Assembly: GCF_047948215.1 (NCBI RefSeq) | Contig: NC_134455.1 | Coordinates: forward strand, 161,554,575-161,618,574 | From: Lycorma delicatula | Taxonomy: Eukaryota > Arthropoda > Insecta > Hemiptera > Fulgoridae | Direction of reading: 5' to 3' | Length of the DNA stretch: 64,000 nt | Shown: piece by piece, positions 12,043 to 25,424 of the stretch | Numbering within the stretch: position 1 is the first letter of the stretch | How the letters are laid out: each line of letters starts with the position of its first letter | Made by a program: the position numbers and the translations under genes | The notes under the pieces: generated by a model | Database searches by the model: none | Seen by the model: only the letters and a program-made list of their open reading frames with translations | What the model was told of the DNA's origin: nothing

Positions 12043-13793
12043 AATAACGATGATGTTAAGTTTTGATAGTTACCGAGTAAGTTTTTGCATTACACACTCG
12101 ATTGAAGCACTGTTTTGATATAGAAAACTAATTTATTCCATATCGCAAAAGGATGGAAAAAAGCAGGATATATTTTCACATTTCATGTTTACATGAACTG
12201 TCTTAAATCTAAAGTAATCAAGGACCATGAAAATCTATTTTTCATATAATTTTTTTTTTCGATTCGATCAAATCGACAAATAAAACGGCCGGGTGAGTGA
12301 GTAATTTGTATCGTCATCGAATTGGTGAAAATGTACATTAAGTATTCTGGAGAATATATCAATTAGTAAATAATTTTATTAGGCTTTGAACATCTGCCTA
12401 AACAATAAACAAGTTACCTAAAACACAGTTGCAACCCAATTTTGACTACCTACTTTATGTGTTAATGCTTTTTTTGTCGATAAAATACAGTAATTTTTTA
12501 TATTTCCAGTGGAATAGTCTGAAGAAGAAAAATAGTATTATATTTTTTCTGATTATAATATAAAAAATTAACGAAGTTAAATTGTAATTATATTAAAAAT
12601 ACGTCTCTCATATTAATAATTCCTTTGAAGAAAATTACTTAGATATACGCGATTTGAAGCAGTGTCTTCCTAAACATTAACGGGCGAAATTAAAGATGAT
12701 TTTATTTTATGGAAAGACCAAACTTTTGGGCGGAAAAATAAAACGATCACAAATAATAATATAATAAATATCTATTAAACATCGTAGCTAAGGGAAAAAT
12801 AAGTAACGTTGTGGTAGATGTGGTGTGGAAAGGAGCGACCTTCAACGACCTATTAATTTCAAAACTGTTGTGATAACGTAAGATGTGCTGCAAAACGTTT
12901 CTGTAACTTTGTACTTAAATATAGTAGGGCTTAATGATGTAATAAAAAGAGAACTTAACATAGATGGTTTTCCTTACACTCCTATAAAAATATTCAATTT
13001 TTTTTCGCATCGTATATCGACTACTAAGATCGCTAAAAGCTATGCTGAGGTCGATCGGTTATAAATTTTATAGATCACACCCGAGAATCTAATCTAAGAC
13101 CTTAGTATTGCAAGCATGTACATCAGGCTGTGCCATTCAGGCGGTCAATCTTTAATTTTAAATCAGTTAAGAGTAATTGTTACATTATAACTTTTTAAGC
13201 CCCCACAAAACCCCTCATTAATCATTAATAATTCATAATTATATCACAAGAACATCAGTGCAAGTAAATATCCATGCTTTAAAACAGCTTCCATTTTAGT
13301 TTATGTTAAGTACAATATTACTTTCAGTTATGTTTTCAAACTTACGTCGGTAATTCTGTGATCACTGATTCATACAATGCAATTTTATGAAAAACGTTTT
13401 TAAATAAACCTGCACGTTTAGCGTCAGTCTAAAAAAGAATGTTTGTTCTGTATATATGTGTTAGAGGAACTTTTACAGAATAAACCTAATGATACTCTTA
13501 AGTACCTGTTAGCTGGAACACAAGATATGACGTATTTTAGTTATAGAAGTGAATGGTATAGAAAATTTTGCTGAGGTAATCAAAATCCTACTCCTAAAAG
13601 TGAAGCGGCAGACCTTTTCTTTGATCACCTGGAACTAAAATATCACATGAATGGGTAATTGCATATCTCGTAAAAGATGGATTACAAGATCAAAATTGAT
13701 GCGCGTTATGATAACTTCCATGAAAATAAAATAGTGAAAAGTTATCATAAGTGTTAAGTTGTTAAGTGAAGCCAATGTTCCATTTATTTTTGG

Positions 13794-13839
<46 letters not shown>

Positions 13840-15572
13840 TTTAATTTACTTGATATCTTTACAAATATTTTTATTTTTAACTAATTAAATAAAACAAGAT
13901 AATAAAGAATATTAATCGTAAAGATAAATTTAGAAAAAATACGAGTATAATTCTTTAAGGGCATCCCGAAATTAAAATGCAACCATATTTTAGTCGTTTC
14001 AGTTTATTTGTACAAAGTAATGTAAGAGCATTTATATACGTGTATTTATTTCTTAATAAACAAGTTTTTTTTAGAATATTTATCGTTGTTTAAGCCTTTT
14101 TTTAAAATAGGCTTAATTTTATTTTGTTCTACGTGTAAAGAAATTTACTTGCATTTTTTTTTTGTATACAGCTAAACGTAATAAATACGATCGCTGCATT
14201 AATCGTATTGTTATACTTCTGCTATTAAAATAAACGAATTTTCTGTTTCAGTTGTTTTTCTTTTGTCTCACACTTAGCTATTACATACTTAGAATTCTAT
14301 TATACACGTAATATATCAGTAAAAATAAATTTATTTAGGAAATTTTTTTGTTTAAAAGTGTTATTTATGTATATATATATATATATATAAAACTAATGCA
14401 GATCGAAATCATGACTTAATAATTTAAAAATAGGAAATTATTGAAGTTAACCTCATATTATTCGGAATAAAAAAATTATTTAAATACTTCATAAATTTCC
14501 TTTTTCAGAGGTATTTTTGTATTTTATAAAAAAAGGTTTCACTGTTACAATGAAAAATTCGTATTGCAATCGTTTCATTAGAAATGACTATAGGGAATTA
14601 TAGGGACGATAGGGAATGTCAGTAAGGAAGATTTACCATTGTGTGACCTTCATCATTTTATTCTTTTCAAATAGATTTTAATTGTTCAGATACATTACAT
14701 TAAATACACATTCACTTATAGATAAATTTTTTCATTAATCTTTTCGACTACGTAACATTCGCATAAATAAGTCTTTTAATGAAGATTAAGGTTATTTTTT
14801 TTATAATGGTTTTTTATAACATTTTTTATATTTTTTAAATTAAAAATACTAAACAATACTGATTCCATTATTCCTTGACAATTTTTGCCACACATACCAA
14901 ATCAAAATAACCTTTTCTCCTTCCTACGTGCATTAAATTATTTTCGAGTGACCAATATTTTATAAAATACAAAAGGAGATGTTATGAACTGTGACTAAGA
15001 ATCCTTTTGGCTGACTATATTCCCTAAAGTTTTTATCTAATATGTGAAGTTTTCCAAAAACATGGACATTTTTCAAATAAAAAGCAGCATCAGATAAAGA
15101 ATGGATGGAAAGAATGTTATTTAGTATATTGTAAATTTATCTTTACCGATTATAAGGCCTTCTATTTCATCTCAATCTCGTGTTTACAAAAAAACAGTGA
15201 AATATAAATGTAAACGGAACCCTATTAATAAACGATAACATTATATTATTATCATTGCAATTATATAATGTTAATATTACATTACAAAAAAAAACATTAA
15301 TTAGTTATTAATTCTAACTAAAAAAAGGTATAACGACTTTCTTTATTAATTTTTGCACAAAGATAAAATAGGTAGTTATAATATACAGCATACATAATTT
15401 TTTTTTCGAAAATATTAAGAACAGTTTTTAAAAAAGTAAATAAAAATTTCAAGACGTTCTCCTTTTGTTGGAAACGTTGAACTTCCCTCTTCATGTCTTC
15501 TTTTTTCCGCTACTCAACAAGAAGTAATTATTCTTAAGTAATAAAAGTTGTACTGATTATTCTCAAACTTCA

Positions 15573-15574
<2 letters not shown>
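12043..15574. other. AT-rich sequence with TA microsatellites, no gene seen
   Basis: (TA)n arrays at about 13796-13838 and 14370-14389. No coding or RNA features. Confidence 0.6.

Positions 15575-15611
<37 letters not shown>
15575..15611. repeat. (AT)n microsatellite
   Basis: About 37 bp of AT repeats, seen directly. Confidence 0.95.
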
Positions 15612-15617
<6 letters not shown>

Positions 15618-15634
15618 TAAAGTAAAAGTAGGAA

Positions 15635-16016
15635 TTAGCATTTAAAGAAAAGAAAATTAGTCTCAAGGATGTAGATTCTTAATCTAAAAACAGGAAGCGT
15701 TTGATAGAAGAACCAACTGCTGGATCTTGCTGTGAGGGAGGTAGTCAAAAAGCAGAGGTAGTTAAGGAATCTCAATATAAGACGGTTGTAGAAGAGTTTC
15801 CGCACAACACAATGTCTGGTGACAATGGTAAGGAAAATTTCTGGTATGTCCTTGTTACGGAGATATTGCTTTGCAGCTGACAATACGATTCGATCGATAG
15901 CTTTTGCTTCTGGAATTTCTCTCTGGGATCCGATTTGCCTTTTACAAATAATCACATCGCTCCCGCACATCATTCATTACCAAAAGTACTTTTACCGAAT
16001 ATCAACAGTGTTGTAA
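15635..16016. other. Unassigned block open on both strands (112 codons minus, 65 codons plus)
   Basis: The minus strand is open for 112 codons (15973-15635) and the plus strand for 65 codons (15819-16016). This is long for the local base composition, and the stretch is GC-richer than its surroundings. The minus product contains IPEAKAIDRIVLSAAKQYL, which has a helical look. I recognise neither frame. It could be a relic exon or a transposon piece; no splice signals or motifs decide it. Confidence 0.25.
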
Positions 16017-16499
16017 TTTGTTTTTTAATCAGTATCTCGGTTACAAACAAAATATAACATCGTTTGAAAATAAATGATTGCTTTGTAGATGTAACGCGTA
16101 ATTCTGATAATTATCAGAATGTAATTTAGTTTGATAAATTATGTTATCGCTTTAATTAGGTATTTTAATGTTAAATTATAAAATTGACTTATATAGGCGT
16201 AAGTATTTAAAGCTCTTAATGATTGACTAGCTCATCATCATTGTCATCACCCATCTACCCGAACCTCCGAACACTGACGCTTTTCAATGGAACGTAGCCT
16301 TAACTATAATTCAAAAATGTAAAAAGGAGAAAAAACATGGAAAAGAATTAGAAAAAAAGTTGGACATTTGAGACATCAAAGACTTCGATCAAATATTTTA
16401 TAAAGAAATTCTATTTATATATTACAATTTTTTTATTGCTTGATGATATCGCCACATAAGCTTGACGCTTGTGCGTCGATATGGAAAAGAATTTTGATC
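16017..16499. other. AT-rich sequence, possibly including the 3' end of the R1 relic
   Basis: No defined feature. It borders the downstream end of the minus-strand R1-clade relic. Confidence 0.4.
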
Positions 16500-17905
16500 G
16501 CATCCTAGAGCTTTTGATCAAACAATGACCCCATACAAAAGAACAGAATTGATTGCATGGCCGTACAACTTCCTTTTGGATGACCGGGGTCCGGCCACGT
16601 TGCCTAGGAACCTACTCAGTGTCCGCACCATCGCTCTTGCACGATCAGATGTCTCTCGCACGTGTACGGAAAACGTACGCCGTCAGTCCAGCCATACTTC
16701 CAAATACTTCACCGACTCCACCTGGGGTAAGGCTCCGCCTACGGATCGGAGAAAGAGGACGCCTGCCAGTCAGACAGATGAATGCTGTTTTCTCAGGAGA
16801 CAAGGTTAGCCCCCTACCCATCAACTAGTGCTGCACTAGACTGATAGCTTCATTGGCCGCCGTCGTTACGTAGTTCACAACCCTTCCCCATACTGCCTAT
16901 GCCAGATAGTCAGCAAAGGCCACCGGTACAAGACCTCGAGGATATCTCAGCCGGAACACCCCATCAAATACTAGGTTCCATAACGTTGGACCAAGTACTG
17001 ACTCTTGAGGTACCCCACACGTGACTGGAAAAGAGAGCTGTGAGTCCGTTGAATTGTAAAGCAGACGTCTTTCTTCCAAGTACCTTATACCATTCGCCAT
17101 ACACCGCCGTCCATCTGCTTGTCCCTAAGGGCTTCGAACACGGCACCCCAGCGCAACGAGTAGAAAGAATTTTTTACATCAAGCATCACAACCACGGGTA
17201 TGTTTCTCGTGCGCCAGCCGCCGCCTCTAAAAGCGGAACACAAATTTTACCGCATCGTGAGCGGATCTCCCCTTACGAAAACCATACTGGTCCCTGGAGA
17301 ATCCACCATTATGCTCAATTTCTCGCTTCAGCCTAAGCATCTTTTCCAACAGTTTGCATAAAGAATTAGTCAGGCAGATCGGACGATAAGTGGGAGAGGC
17401 CCGAAGTCCTGGCTTCTGTAACAACGGGACTCTTTCCATGCCCTCGGAATGTAATCACCCGACAACATATCGTTCATGTTCAGGAATTTCACCGGGGCTT
17501 TCTCTATCAATATACGAACATTTTCCGGAAGAATACCATTTGGAGCCGGGCTCTTCCGTAGTCTTAGCCTCTTTTCCGCTAGCAAAACTTCGTCCATGCT
17601 GAAGAGGGTCAAGTTGTCGATGGCCTCTCTTAGCGTAAATAAGAGAGGAGATAGTCCTCACCTTTAGGGGATAACACCTGTACAGCATCTACTCACGGAA
17701 CTTGCTGTTCTGTGAGGACCGGAGCCCTCCACCCAAATTTCCCGTTCACTACTCGGAAACCTTTCCCCCACGGGGTACTGATCGATCATGTCACAGAGAT
17801 CCCTCCAATACCTGTTTTTGGCCTTCTTAATTGCCGCCTTTTATGTTGCCCTTGCCTTCACAAAACGTTGACGAGCCAAGGACTGAACATCTTGAGAAAA
17901 AATTG
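16500..17905 (-). mobile_element. R1-clade LINE relic: reverse transcriptase domain with frameshifts
   Basis: Reading from 17905 down: a segment with ARQRFVKARAT and AIKKAKNRYWRDLCDMID; then FSMDEVLLAEKRLRLRKSPA with PNGILPENVRILIE, where the family motif is 'A(P)GPDGIP' (17612-17370); then PTYRPICLTNSLCKLLEKML plus QYGFRKGRSAHDAV (17439-17227); then GVPQESVLGPTLWNLVFDGV and VAFADYLA (17100-16897). This last is the catalytic 'FADD' box with the second Asp changed to Tyr. Then come RGLTLSPEKTAFICLTGRR (about 16820-16740) and a decayed post-RT part to about 16500. These are successive RT blocks in the right order, but spread over different frames with stops, so the copy is dead. Its base composition is clearly GC-richer than the flanks. 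Confidence 0.85.
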
Positions 17906-17908
17906 TTG

Positions 17909-17992
17909 TAGCTATGAAAAATTCCATCCTTGACCGGTATTCGAATCCGAGACCTCCAGATGAAAGGACGCTACTTGTGCCACGGAGGACGG
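17909..17992 (-). mobile_element. SINE family B, 5' head fragment
   Basis: Reverse-complemented, it begins CCGTCCTCCGTGGCACAAGT, continues TCATCTGGAGGTCTCGGATT and carries a clear pol III B box (GATTCGAATAC), then CATCC..TTTTTCATAGC. This matches the head of the complete copy at 22891 in order. The tail module is missing. It abuts the upstream end of the R1 relic. Confidence 0.7.
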
Positions 17993-18889
17993 AAATTAAA
18001 ATTAACACACTTGAACTTAGTTTTTCGCTAATACTTTATACGCTTTCAATCTATTTTCATCTAAACCGAGCGATGTGGGATCCAAGGTGCGAATTTATCA
18101 ATAAAAATAAAGCCTAAAAAGAAATAATTATGATTATAAAATTAGTACATATCAACGATGCTTTCTATTTTCTCCTTACTTTGAAAATGAGTTGATTCAT
18201 TAATTATTTTTATAATAAAAAAAATGAAATTAAATAATACAGTATCAGTTTACATTTTCGGTCTATCCAGACAGTTTTTTTGGATTAAATTTTGTGCGGA
18301 AAAAATGGTTAAATATTATGCCTTATTTTAACACTAAAATTCTCCTCGCTTTTAAATCCAAGTATTCCATTTAATGGTAGTTAAAAAATTTCATATTCTG
18401 ACCAACATTTGAGAAACGTTCTCGAATGAAGAACAGTCTGATACCGGGCCGTCATCGTTTCTCGACAAAATTCTGTTCTTTCCTAACGCATTAGCTCATC
18501 CGTGTTTCAGCACCATGAGAGCCTGTAGTACAAATATTTTTGTTCTAGTTTCAAACACTTGTTAACAAAACACCTGAGACAAAATTAAGTCAAAATTAAG
18601 TCCTTTCCCACAATGGCGTTCATTCAGTTTTAAGAATAAAAAACGTCGTTAAGGAACTGGAATCGGTGAGTACAGTGGTATATATACATAGAATCACTGT
18701 TAATACACTTTCTATAAACCCTCCTGTAAAATACACCTTCTGTGATAATGTCCGCCGAGTAAATGTATAGTAGGTTTAACTCAGGGTACTATAGTGGAGG
18801 AATGGAACTAACTAATTGATCGAATAACTGAACTAAGTCTTTGTCTCTTGAAAATTTCGCGATGTTCAATGATTAGCTATTATTAGTTA
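17993..18889. other. AT-rich sequence, no gene seen
   Basis: Nothing recognisable. Confidence 0.55.
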
Positions 18890-19791
18890 CACAGAGTGTT
18901 CAAAAAGGATTTCACAACTTTAAAGGTACGTAAAAGTTTATTGAGATAACTTACAGATTCAGTTGTGGTCTCATTTCATAGCAAAATACAACAAGTTTTG
19001 ACTCACTTCGTTCATTAGTACCAAATTTGGCCACCAGTTATTGAAAATGGATACATTTACTGGTGCGGAATGTGCTCGCTGTGTGTTATGGTTTCACGAT
19101 TTGCAGTCAGCAAATGCAGTTAACGTAAATTTTATAGAGAGTACGGTAGGAAGCCTCGTAGTAGGCATACAATCTACTCTTGGCATCAAACCTTCGTTAA
19201 GACAGGTTGTTCTTCTTCAAGACTAAATGGCCCATTCTTCTTCCAGGAGGCAACCGTAAACGTTATCGTTTATATTTACATGTTTAAACATTTTCTAATT
19301 CCTCAGTTAGATGATGATAACCAAGATGGAAGTCATTACTATCAGCAAGATAGGGCAACATCTCACTACCGCTTAGAAGTCGGGGAGTTTTTTGGTATTT
19401 GATTCCCAGATCGGTGGATTGGTCGTGTAGGCTCAGCTCCATGGCCAGCTCGCTCTCCAGATTTGACCCGTTAGATTTTTTCTTGTCAGGTTTCATTAAA
19501 GATCAGTTTTATGTACCATCTTTGCCTGCTGATCTTGTTGAGATAAGACTTCGAATTAACGCCGCAGCTGCTGAGGTTACGCCCAACTTACTGGCTACAA
19601 TCTGGAATGAAATCGACTTCAGGAGGGATGTATTTCATATTACAAGTAGAAGCCATATTGAACCAAAGTGAATGTTAGGTGACAAATATGATGTGTTTTC
19701 TATGAAATAAAGCCTCTACAGAATCTGTAAGTTATCTCAATAAATTTTTATGTGCTCTTAAAGTTGCAAAGCCCTTTTTGAATCACCCGAG
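18890..19791 (+). mobile_element. Internally deleted mariner-like (Tc1/mariner superfamily) transposon
   Basis: TIRs of ~70 bp: the left begins CACAGAGTGTTCAAAAAGG and the right (reverse complement) begins CTCGGGTGATTCAAAAAGG. Both end with GATAACTTACAGATTC. TA flanks both ends (18888-18889 and 19792-19793). Inside, 19041-19226 encodes MKMDTFTGAECARCVLWFHD, resembling the N-terminal helix-turn-helix (DUF4817-like) found in insect mariner-type transposases. About 19290-19671 encodes the C-terminal catalytic part: a 'PQLDDDNQDG..YYQQDRA..H' block, WIGRVGSAPWPARSPDL, then LDFFLSGFIKDQFYVPSLPA and a VTPNLLATIWNEIDFRRDV end with HIEPK. Stops and frameshifts occur at about 19410 and 19470. Most of the DNA-binding and first catalytic region between the two parts is missing. 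Confidence 0.85.
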
Positions 19792-19793
19792 TA

Positions 19794-22700
19794 TTTTTCT
19801 TGATTATTTAACCTTTTTGTAACAGATTTATCATGATGATTTTCACAGCGTACTTTGTTTGTTTGTTCACCGAAGTGATGATTTACGGTCCTATTAACAA
19901 CAATAATTTTCCAGACTTTTTTAAGGTGCAAGTTGAGATCAACGCAGTCATTTTTGCGGTGTACATTTTGATTGCCAAATGAACGATTTTTATTCAACGA
20001 ATCATGTGCGATTTATTCCACAGTAAAAGCTATATGAAAGATGCGTTGAAGGATGTACGAGTAGATTAAATTAGAGCTTGATAACGCTAGTCATTTTTTT
20101 CTATTAATTTAGGAACAAGGCCGGTGTTATCAGTAGCGATTAAAGTTTAAAAAACGCTTTGATCAGTCTCCATTCTTACATTACATCCTTATATTCCTGA
20201 TTTTCAATTCTTTAATTCACAATTTCAAGACCATAGATCACTTCATTAGCGAATCGAACAAATCCTTCTGAGAGAGATATTTTGTTTTAAGACTGTTCAT
20301 GTAATTCTTATTTTACTTATTCTCACCTCAAAATAAACAAACAATAAGATTGACATTTTTAAAGGATTTAGATAAGATTTTCACTAAATAACTGGAATGA
20401 AAAAAATAAATTAATAGAATAAGTACTCTAATTCTGTTTTTTTCCTTTTTTTTATTAAAATTTTTTACTGTTTATCTGCTCTGTTTATTTTAGTTATTTC
20501 ATCATTACTTTTTTCTAAAATATAAAATACCAACCACGTCAGCTTCAATGCGTGTTCTACCCGCACTAGTAACGTGGAGGCGGACACTAATAACATCGTT
20601 AAATTAAATGGAGCAAAAATATAATTTATAATTGCAGTAAGAAAAAAGTTATCAGTAATTTTTATAGTGAAGTAGGGCAGTTTTAAGTGTATTTATGCAC
20701 GCTTGAATGTGCGTGTGGGTTTTATTTTGTGAAAGAAGGGTATGGGTGGATTGATGTGGCCGGCATAGAGTATTCCGAACTACCTCTGTATAGAGGCTAC
20801 ATACAGAATATAGCACAACAGAGCAGTGCGCGTTCACCGTAACCGAGATCGATCTAAATGTTTCTCATGATACAGAGAAAGATACTCATGTTTTTATATT
20901 CTAAAAAAGGGGAAAATTATTTTTTTATACATGCATTTCTTTCATTTTGTTTTATAAATACAAATTTAAAAAAAAATAATAAAGATTCTGTGAATTTTTC
21001 TGACAAAAGGTGAAACATGAAATATACAGAATTACAAAATGGATTCTGGAAAAAAATACGTATAATAGACAAACTAGGAAAATAGAAATATCTTTTAAGA
21101 AAGTGCGACTTTTTTTAAGAAATGTAATTCGATAATTTTATTTTTTGTAGAAAGTTCGTTAAATGGCAGGTATTAAGTTTCTTCTAAAATAACAGCGGTG
21201 GAAGGTGGTTGTAAATGAAAACCGTCATGATTGTATACGGTACGCAAAATTATTTTATTTGTTTGCCTTTCTTACCACATAACTTGGATTATTTACGAGT
21301 AACTAACTAACTATATAAATTCTGAAGTCAATCTATATTCAAAATATTTTTAAACAAAACTTGAAAAGAATTAATTTGAAAGGTTGAAGCCTAAAAAAAT
21401 AATACATAATTATGAAAATATTAAATCACAATATATATAACTGTAAATATTATATTATATTAAATTATTCTTAATATCAGAAAAAAGTCACAGCCAAATT
21501 AAGGGTAAGTCGTTGACAGTATTTTCTGCTCCAATTTAAAAACATTTATTTTAAACAAGAACTGGGTAGATTCATCTTTTTTTATTTACTTATTATTTTT
21601 ATACACATATGCACATATGGTAGCGTATACCAACCCCATTGCGGCTTCTCCCGCACTATATGGTTACTTGCATTTACGTCGAGGTTTTTATTTTATGTCT
21701 TTTAGTCAAGTAATCGGAGGCAGGTGCAACTAGTCTCACGTACAGTGGCAGTAGGTTAGTTGGTTCAGCCTCCGCGTCGTACACCGTCGCACCCTTTAAA
21801 AAATCGAAATTAAAAAAAACCGAAAATGGTTTTTAGATATTTATCTGAAGAGTATTTGTAAGCCCAAATCTACTGAATATATCATTTACTACAATCGTAT
21901 GAGGAAAATTTTCAATCATTCTTCAAAAACATTTTCTTATATCAGCATTCTTAGAAAATATTTCTTAAAATTTGTTCCCCACCTCAAAAAAATATATATT
22001 CTATTTTTGTTTTTGGGCTCAAACTCTTTTAATTTTATTATTAATAGCCGGGAAAGTAATGCAATACTTTGCTAGCTTTTTATAAATAATGTTAAAAAAA
22101 AGAGTATTCATAATAACGAATCATAACAGCAATTGTTTAGTGATATTTGACTGTAAGGAACTATGCAATAAAATAAAAATATATATACATATATATTATT
22201 CAAATGGGAGGTGTTCCCAAATGGTTAAAAATTAAGACTATTCTTCAGAATTATCCCAAATTTCTCCTATTATTATAGTAATCTTACTATCTATCTCACC
22301 ATCGCAGCTAGAGTAAATTTTTTTGTTATAGCTTGCATGAATTATTTAAATATTAATAATAATTTCTTAAACAAATTATTACGTACTATATGTTTTACGA
22401 CAAACTTATGTTAAAAAATAACTGTGGAATGATTTTTAATATGAGTAATAAGTAAATAATATCATACATATGAAACAAACGTTACTCAGAAAATCATAAA
22501 AAAAAGACTCGGCTAATAGATGAGATTGAGTTCACGGACAATCTCGGAAGTAAATTATTTACGGCCTGATTTCTCATAAGTTACGATACGCTTGCTTTTT
22601 ATTTCTTCTTTTACGGGCCACAAAACGCATTACTAGCGCTTAGTGTCGACCTGGAAATGATCGTCTAAATCACTTCAAGGAAACTCTTCCCTTTAAAGTA

Positions 22701-22890
22701 TTATACAACGAATACAACGACGTACTAGCTAGAAACAAAAATTATAATGACAGTAATAATAAAAGTTTGATGCAATAAGAAAACCAGTAATTCCTTGGAA
22801 ATGTTCCATTGATGAGAAATGATGAATGTAGACTATATAAGAGCACAATATACTAATGAGTTATGTTCTTATCTCAAGGGATTTTGTTTT
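19794..22890. other. AT-rich sequence, no gene seen
   Basis: GC-richer patches at 20520-20590, 20690-20870 and 21620-21800 show no open frame with recognisable motifs. Confidence 0.5.
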
Positions 22891-23050
22891 GCCGGCCTCC
22901 GTAGCGTGAGTGGTAGCGTCTAGGCCTTTCATCCGGAGGTCCCGGAAAATGCCGGCATGAAATTTTCATACACGCTATAAATCATTCATCTCATCCTCTG
23001 AAGCAATACATATCGATGAACTCGAAGGTTAAAAGAAAAAAGAAAAAGAA
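22891..23050 (+). mobile_element. SINE family B, full-length copy with target-site duplication
   Basis: It starts GCCGGCCTCCGTAGCGTGAG with the A-box-like TAGCGTGAGTGG. The region where the B box should lie reads GGTCCCGGAAAATGCCGG, so the B box is lost. The tail has CATCCTCTGAAGCAATAC and GAAGGTTAAAAGAAAAAAG, ending in an A/G-rich tract. The flanks GGATTTTGTTTT (22879-22890) and GGATTTTATTTT (23051-23062) are a 12-bp target-site duplication with one mismatch. The A-box remnant and the family copy at 17909 support a tRNA-derived head. Confidence 0.85.
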
Positions 23051-23062
23051 GGATTTTATTTT

Positions 23063-25424
23063 AAAGAGTGAATAAGAGTTAAAATAAAAGTTTAAGTACA
23101 GATTGCAAACAATTTTACATTAAATAATATTATTTCGCGACATCTAATCGCATTAAAAATACTAGGAAAAACATAAATACACTATCTGAAACGAATCTTT
23201 TTCTAATGAAAAATTTATATTTTCGATAAACTTGTGTCACCGACTATCAAATATTGTATTACTATATGTTTTTTAATTATTTAACAGAGAATTAAATAGA
23301 AACTGAATCGCCGTATATTTACCAAATATGTTATTATAACAACATACGTGTATTTACATTGCATAACCAACAATTTCAGGTGTAACAAACATGATGCAAA
23401 AACCAAATAAGTTCTCAATTTGAAAGTTTTGGAACATTACGATGACGCGGATCAGAATTGTTATCTTTTCTGTATATATAATATATGGAAATTCTGTATA
23501 TATAGTACGGAGAATACAATGAACAAAGAAATACAGGTGAAATACAGGTTTCTTTTCAGGCTTCTATAAGAATTAACCACCAAACAGTACCTTACGGCAA
23601 TAGTCTGAGTTGACTAAAATAAAAAGTTTAATTGAAGAAATACATGTTTTTTCAAATTCATTGCGTAGTTGGTGACGACTTATTACAATTTTAATTACTG
23701 GCGAACTTTTTTTTTACTGGTTTTATAGTCTAATAGGAAAAGCTCATTGTGCTGTCTTAAACAGCAAAAGCGCTCATTCGGTGAAAATTGTCACTTTAAA
23801 TTCTATCTTGATGTAATTGAAAGTATATAATTAGGTTTCTATATAAATGTATTTATATTTATTATTTAAAATACAGATAATGTAAATTTTACGCGTACTT
23901 TGAGCTAAAAGAATTTGTGCCGGCTAAAAGCCAAAGTCAAATTTAAAATTGATCGTTTTAAATATTTAAACAATACGTGCTTTAGAGATTATTTTAATTA
24001 TTATACGAATAAACGGATGAAAAATTAATTTCAGTTATTTCTTCGTTAAGCAGTTTATGTAAGCATAAATAAGCGATAAAACCGAATTAAAATGTTATTT
24101 ATGCGCTAAAACCATAAGGATTCCGCCAGTGTCACTCCTATTAATCTCTGCTTTTATGCAGTAAGTTTTAATAACAATTCCGCGGAATGATTATTAATAA
24201 CGCACTAACAATAGAGCCGTCTTGCAATGCCATCACTTTCTGTGCGCCTATAATATTAATTTCCGCGTTGGCCTTTATGCTTAACCCCCCTAGGGCTAAT
24301 GCCCCACATCCATCTACCATTTTACCTCATCTTTCTCCTCGTCTCCCCCTCCGTGGTATTATGTGAATTCCTTCTCATTTATTTTATTATAGGCTACATA
24401 GATTTGGTACTAAACGTCAGCTATAAATCTTCTATTCATTTCTAACCACCACTCTCTTTCCCCGATTAAACCAAAAGCGCACTTCAATATAAACTTCTGC
24501 CTTCAAATTTAACCCGCTCATTAATTATACAATGTGTTCTGCTCACTTTAATGCGTTAGATTTCATACATTTATATAACCATGAATATAATTTTAAAACA
24601 AGGCACAGTTGTTTCTCAGATCAACGGCTTACTAAAATTTAAAACAACCGCCCATAAATACACTCGTGTTTTCTACAGTGAAAAGATATAATCTAAGTTA
24701 CTACTTCTGACACAGCATTTGAATAGCATTAAATAAATATGAGAATATTTACCCATAAATCTAAGTACATTAAGTCCCTTTATTTCTGTTTTATATCAGG
24801 AGTTTACTTCTAGCATTTATTCACATAAGGAGAAACTGATTGCGTGTACTGATATTAATAATAATAACTTAACGGAAATTTAATTAAAGTTGTTTAATTC
24901 CTATTCACATAAAAAAACCATTAAAATTTATTGCTTATGATAAACTGAAATTGGGATTATCTGAGAATTATAATTATTGTACAGCTACATAACCGGTTAA
25001 TATATAATTAAAGATCAATCTTGTGTGTAGTATTTTCTTAAAATATGAAACTTTAGTTCAAAACACCGAAAAGTCAGTAATTTTAACATTACTGCCTACT
25101 TCCTATTGGTTATTTTTACAGGTATTAACTGATTAGCTGTAAAAATAAAACTGTAGGTTATATTCTAAAATAAGATTTCAATAATTCTGATTTCTTCCAA
25201 TAATCTTTTTTTTACAAAGGGGTAGAGACTATTCATTGATTTTTAGAATACTGGTTTAAAGTCTGTCCTTTTGTACAATAACAACAAATCTCCTGTGCCG
25301 TTAGATTAAGCAATTAACATGTAAGAAACATTTGACAATCCTGTTAGAAAAGATTCACTGCGAGTGTCGTTGGAATATTGCGATTTAAAAATTATTGTGT
25401 TAATGGGTGGGTTAAATTAAATTT
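23063..25424. other. No gene seen; contains a GC-richer block at 23.9-24.4 kb
   Basis: Mostly AT-rich. The segment from about 23990 to 24400 is less AT-biased and holds repeated TTTATG/CATAAA motifs (see findings). No open frame worth calling. Confidence 0.5.

Noticed and set aside
16525..17688. Several plus-strand frames over 16.5-17.7 kb
   Set aside because: They are antisense shadows of the minus-strand R1 reverse transcriptase.
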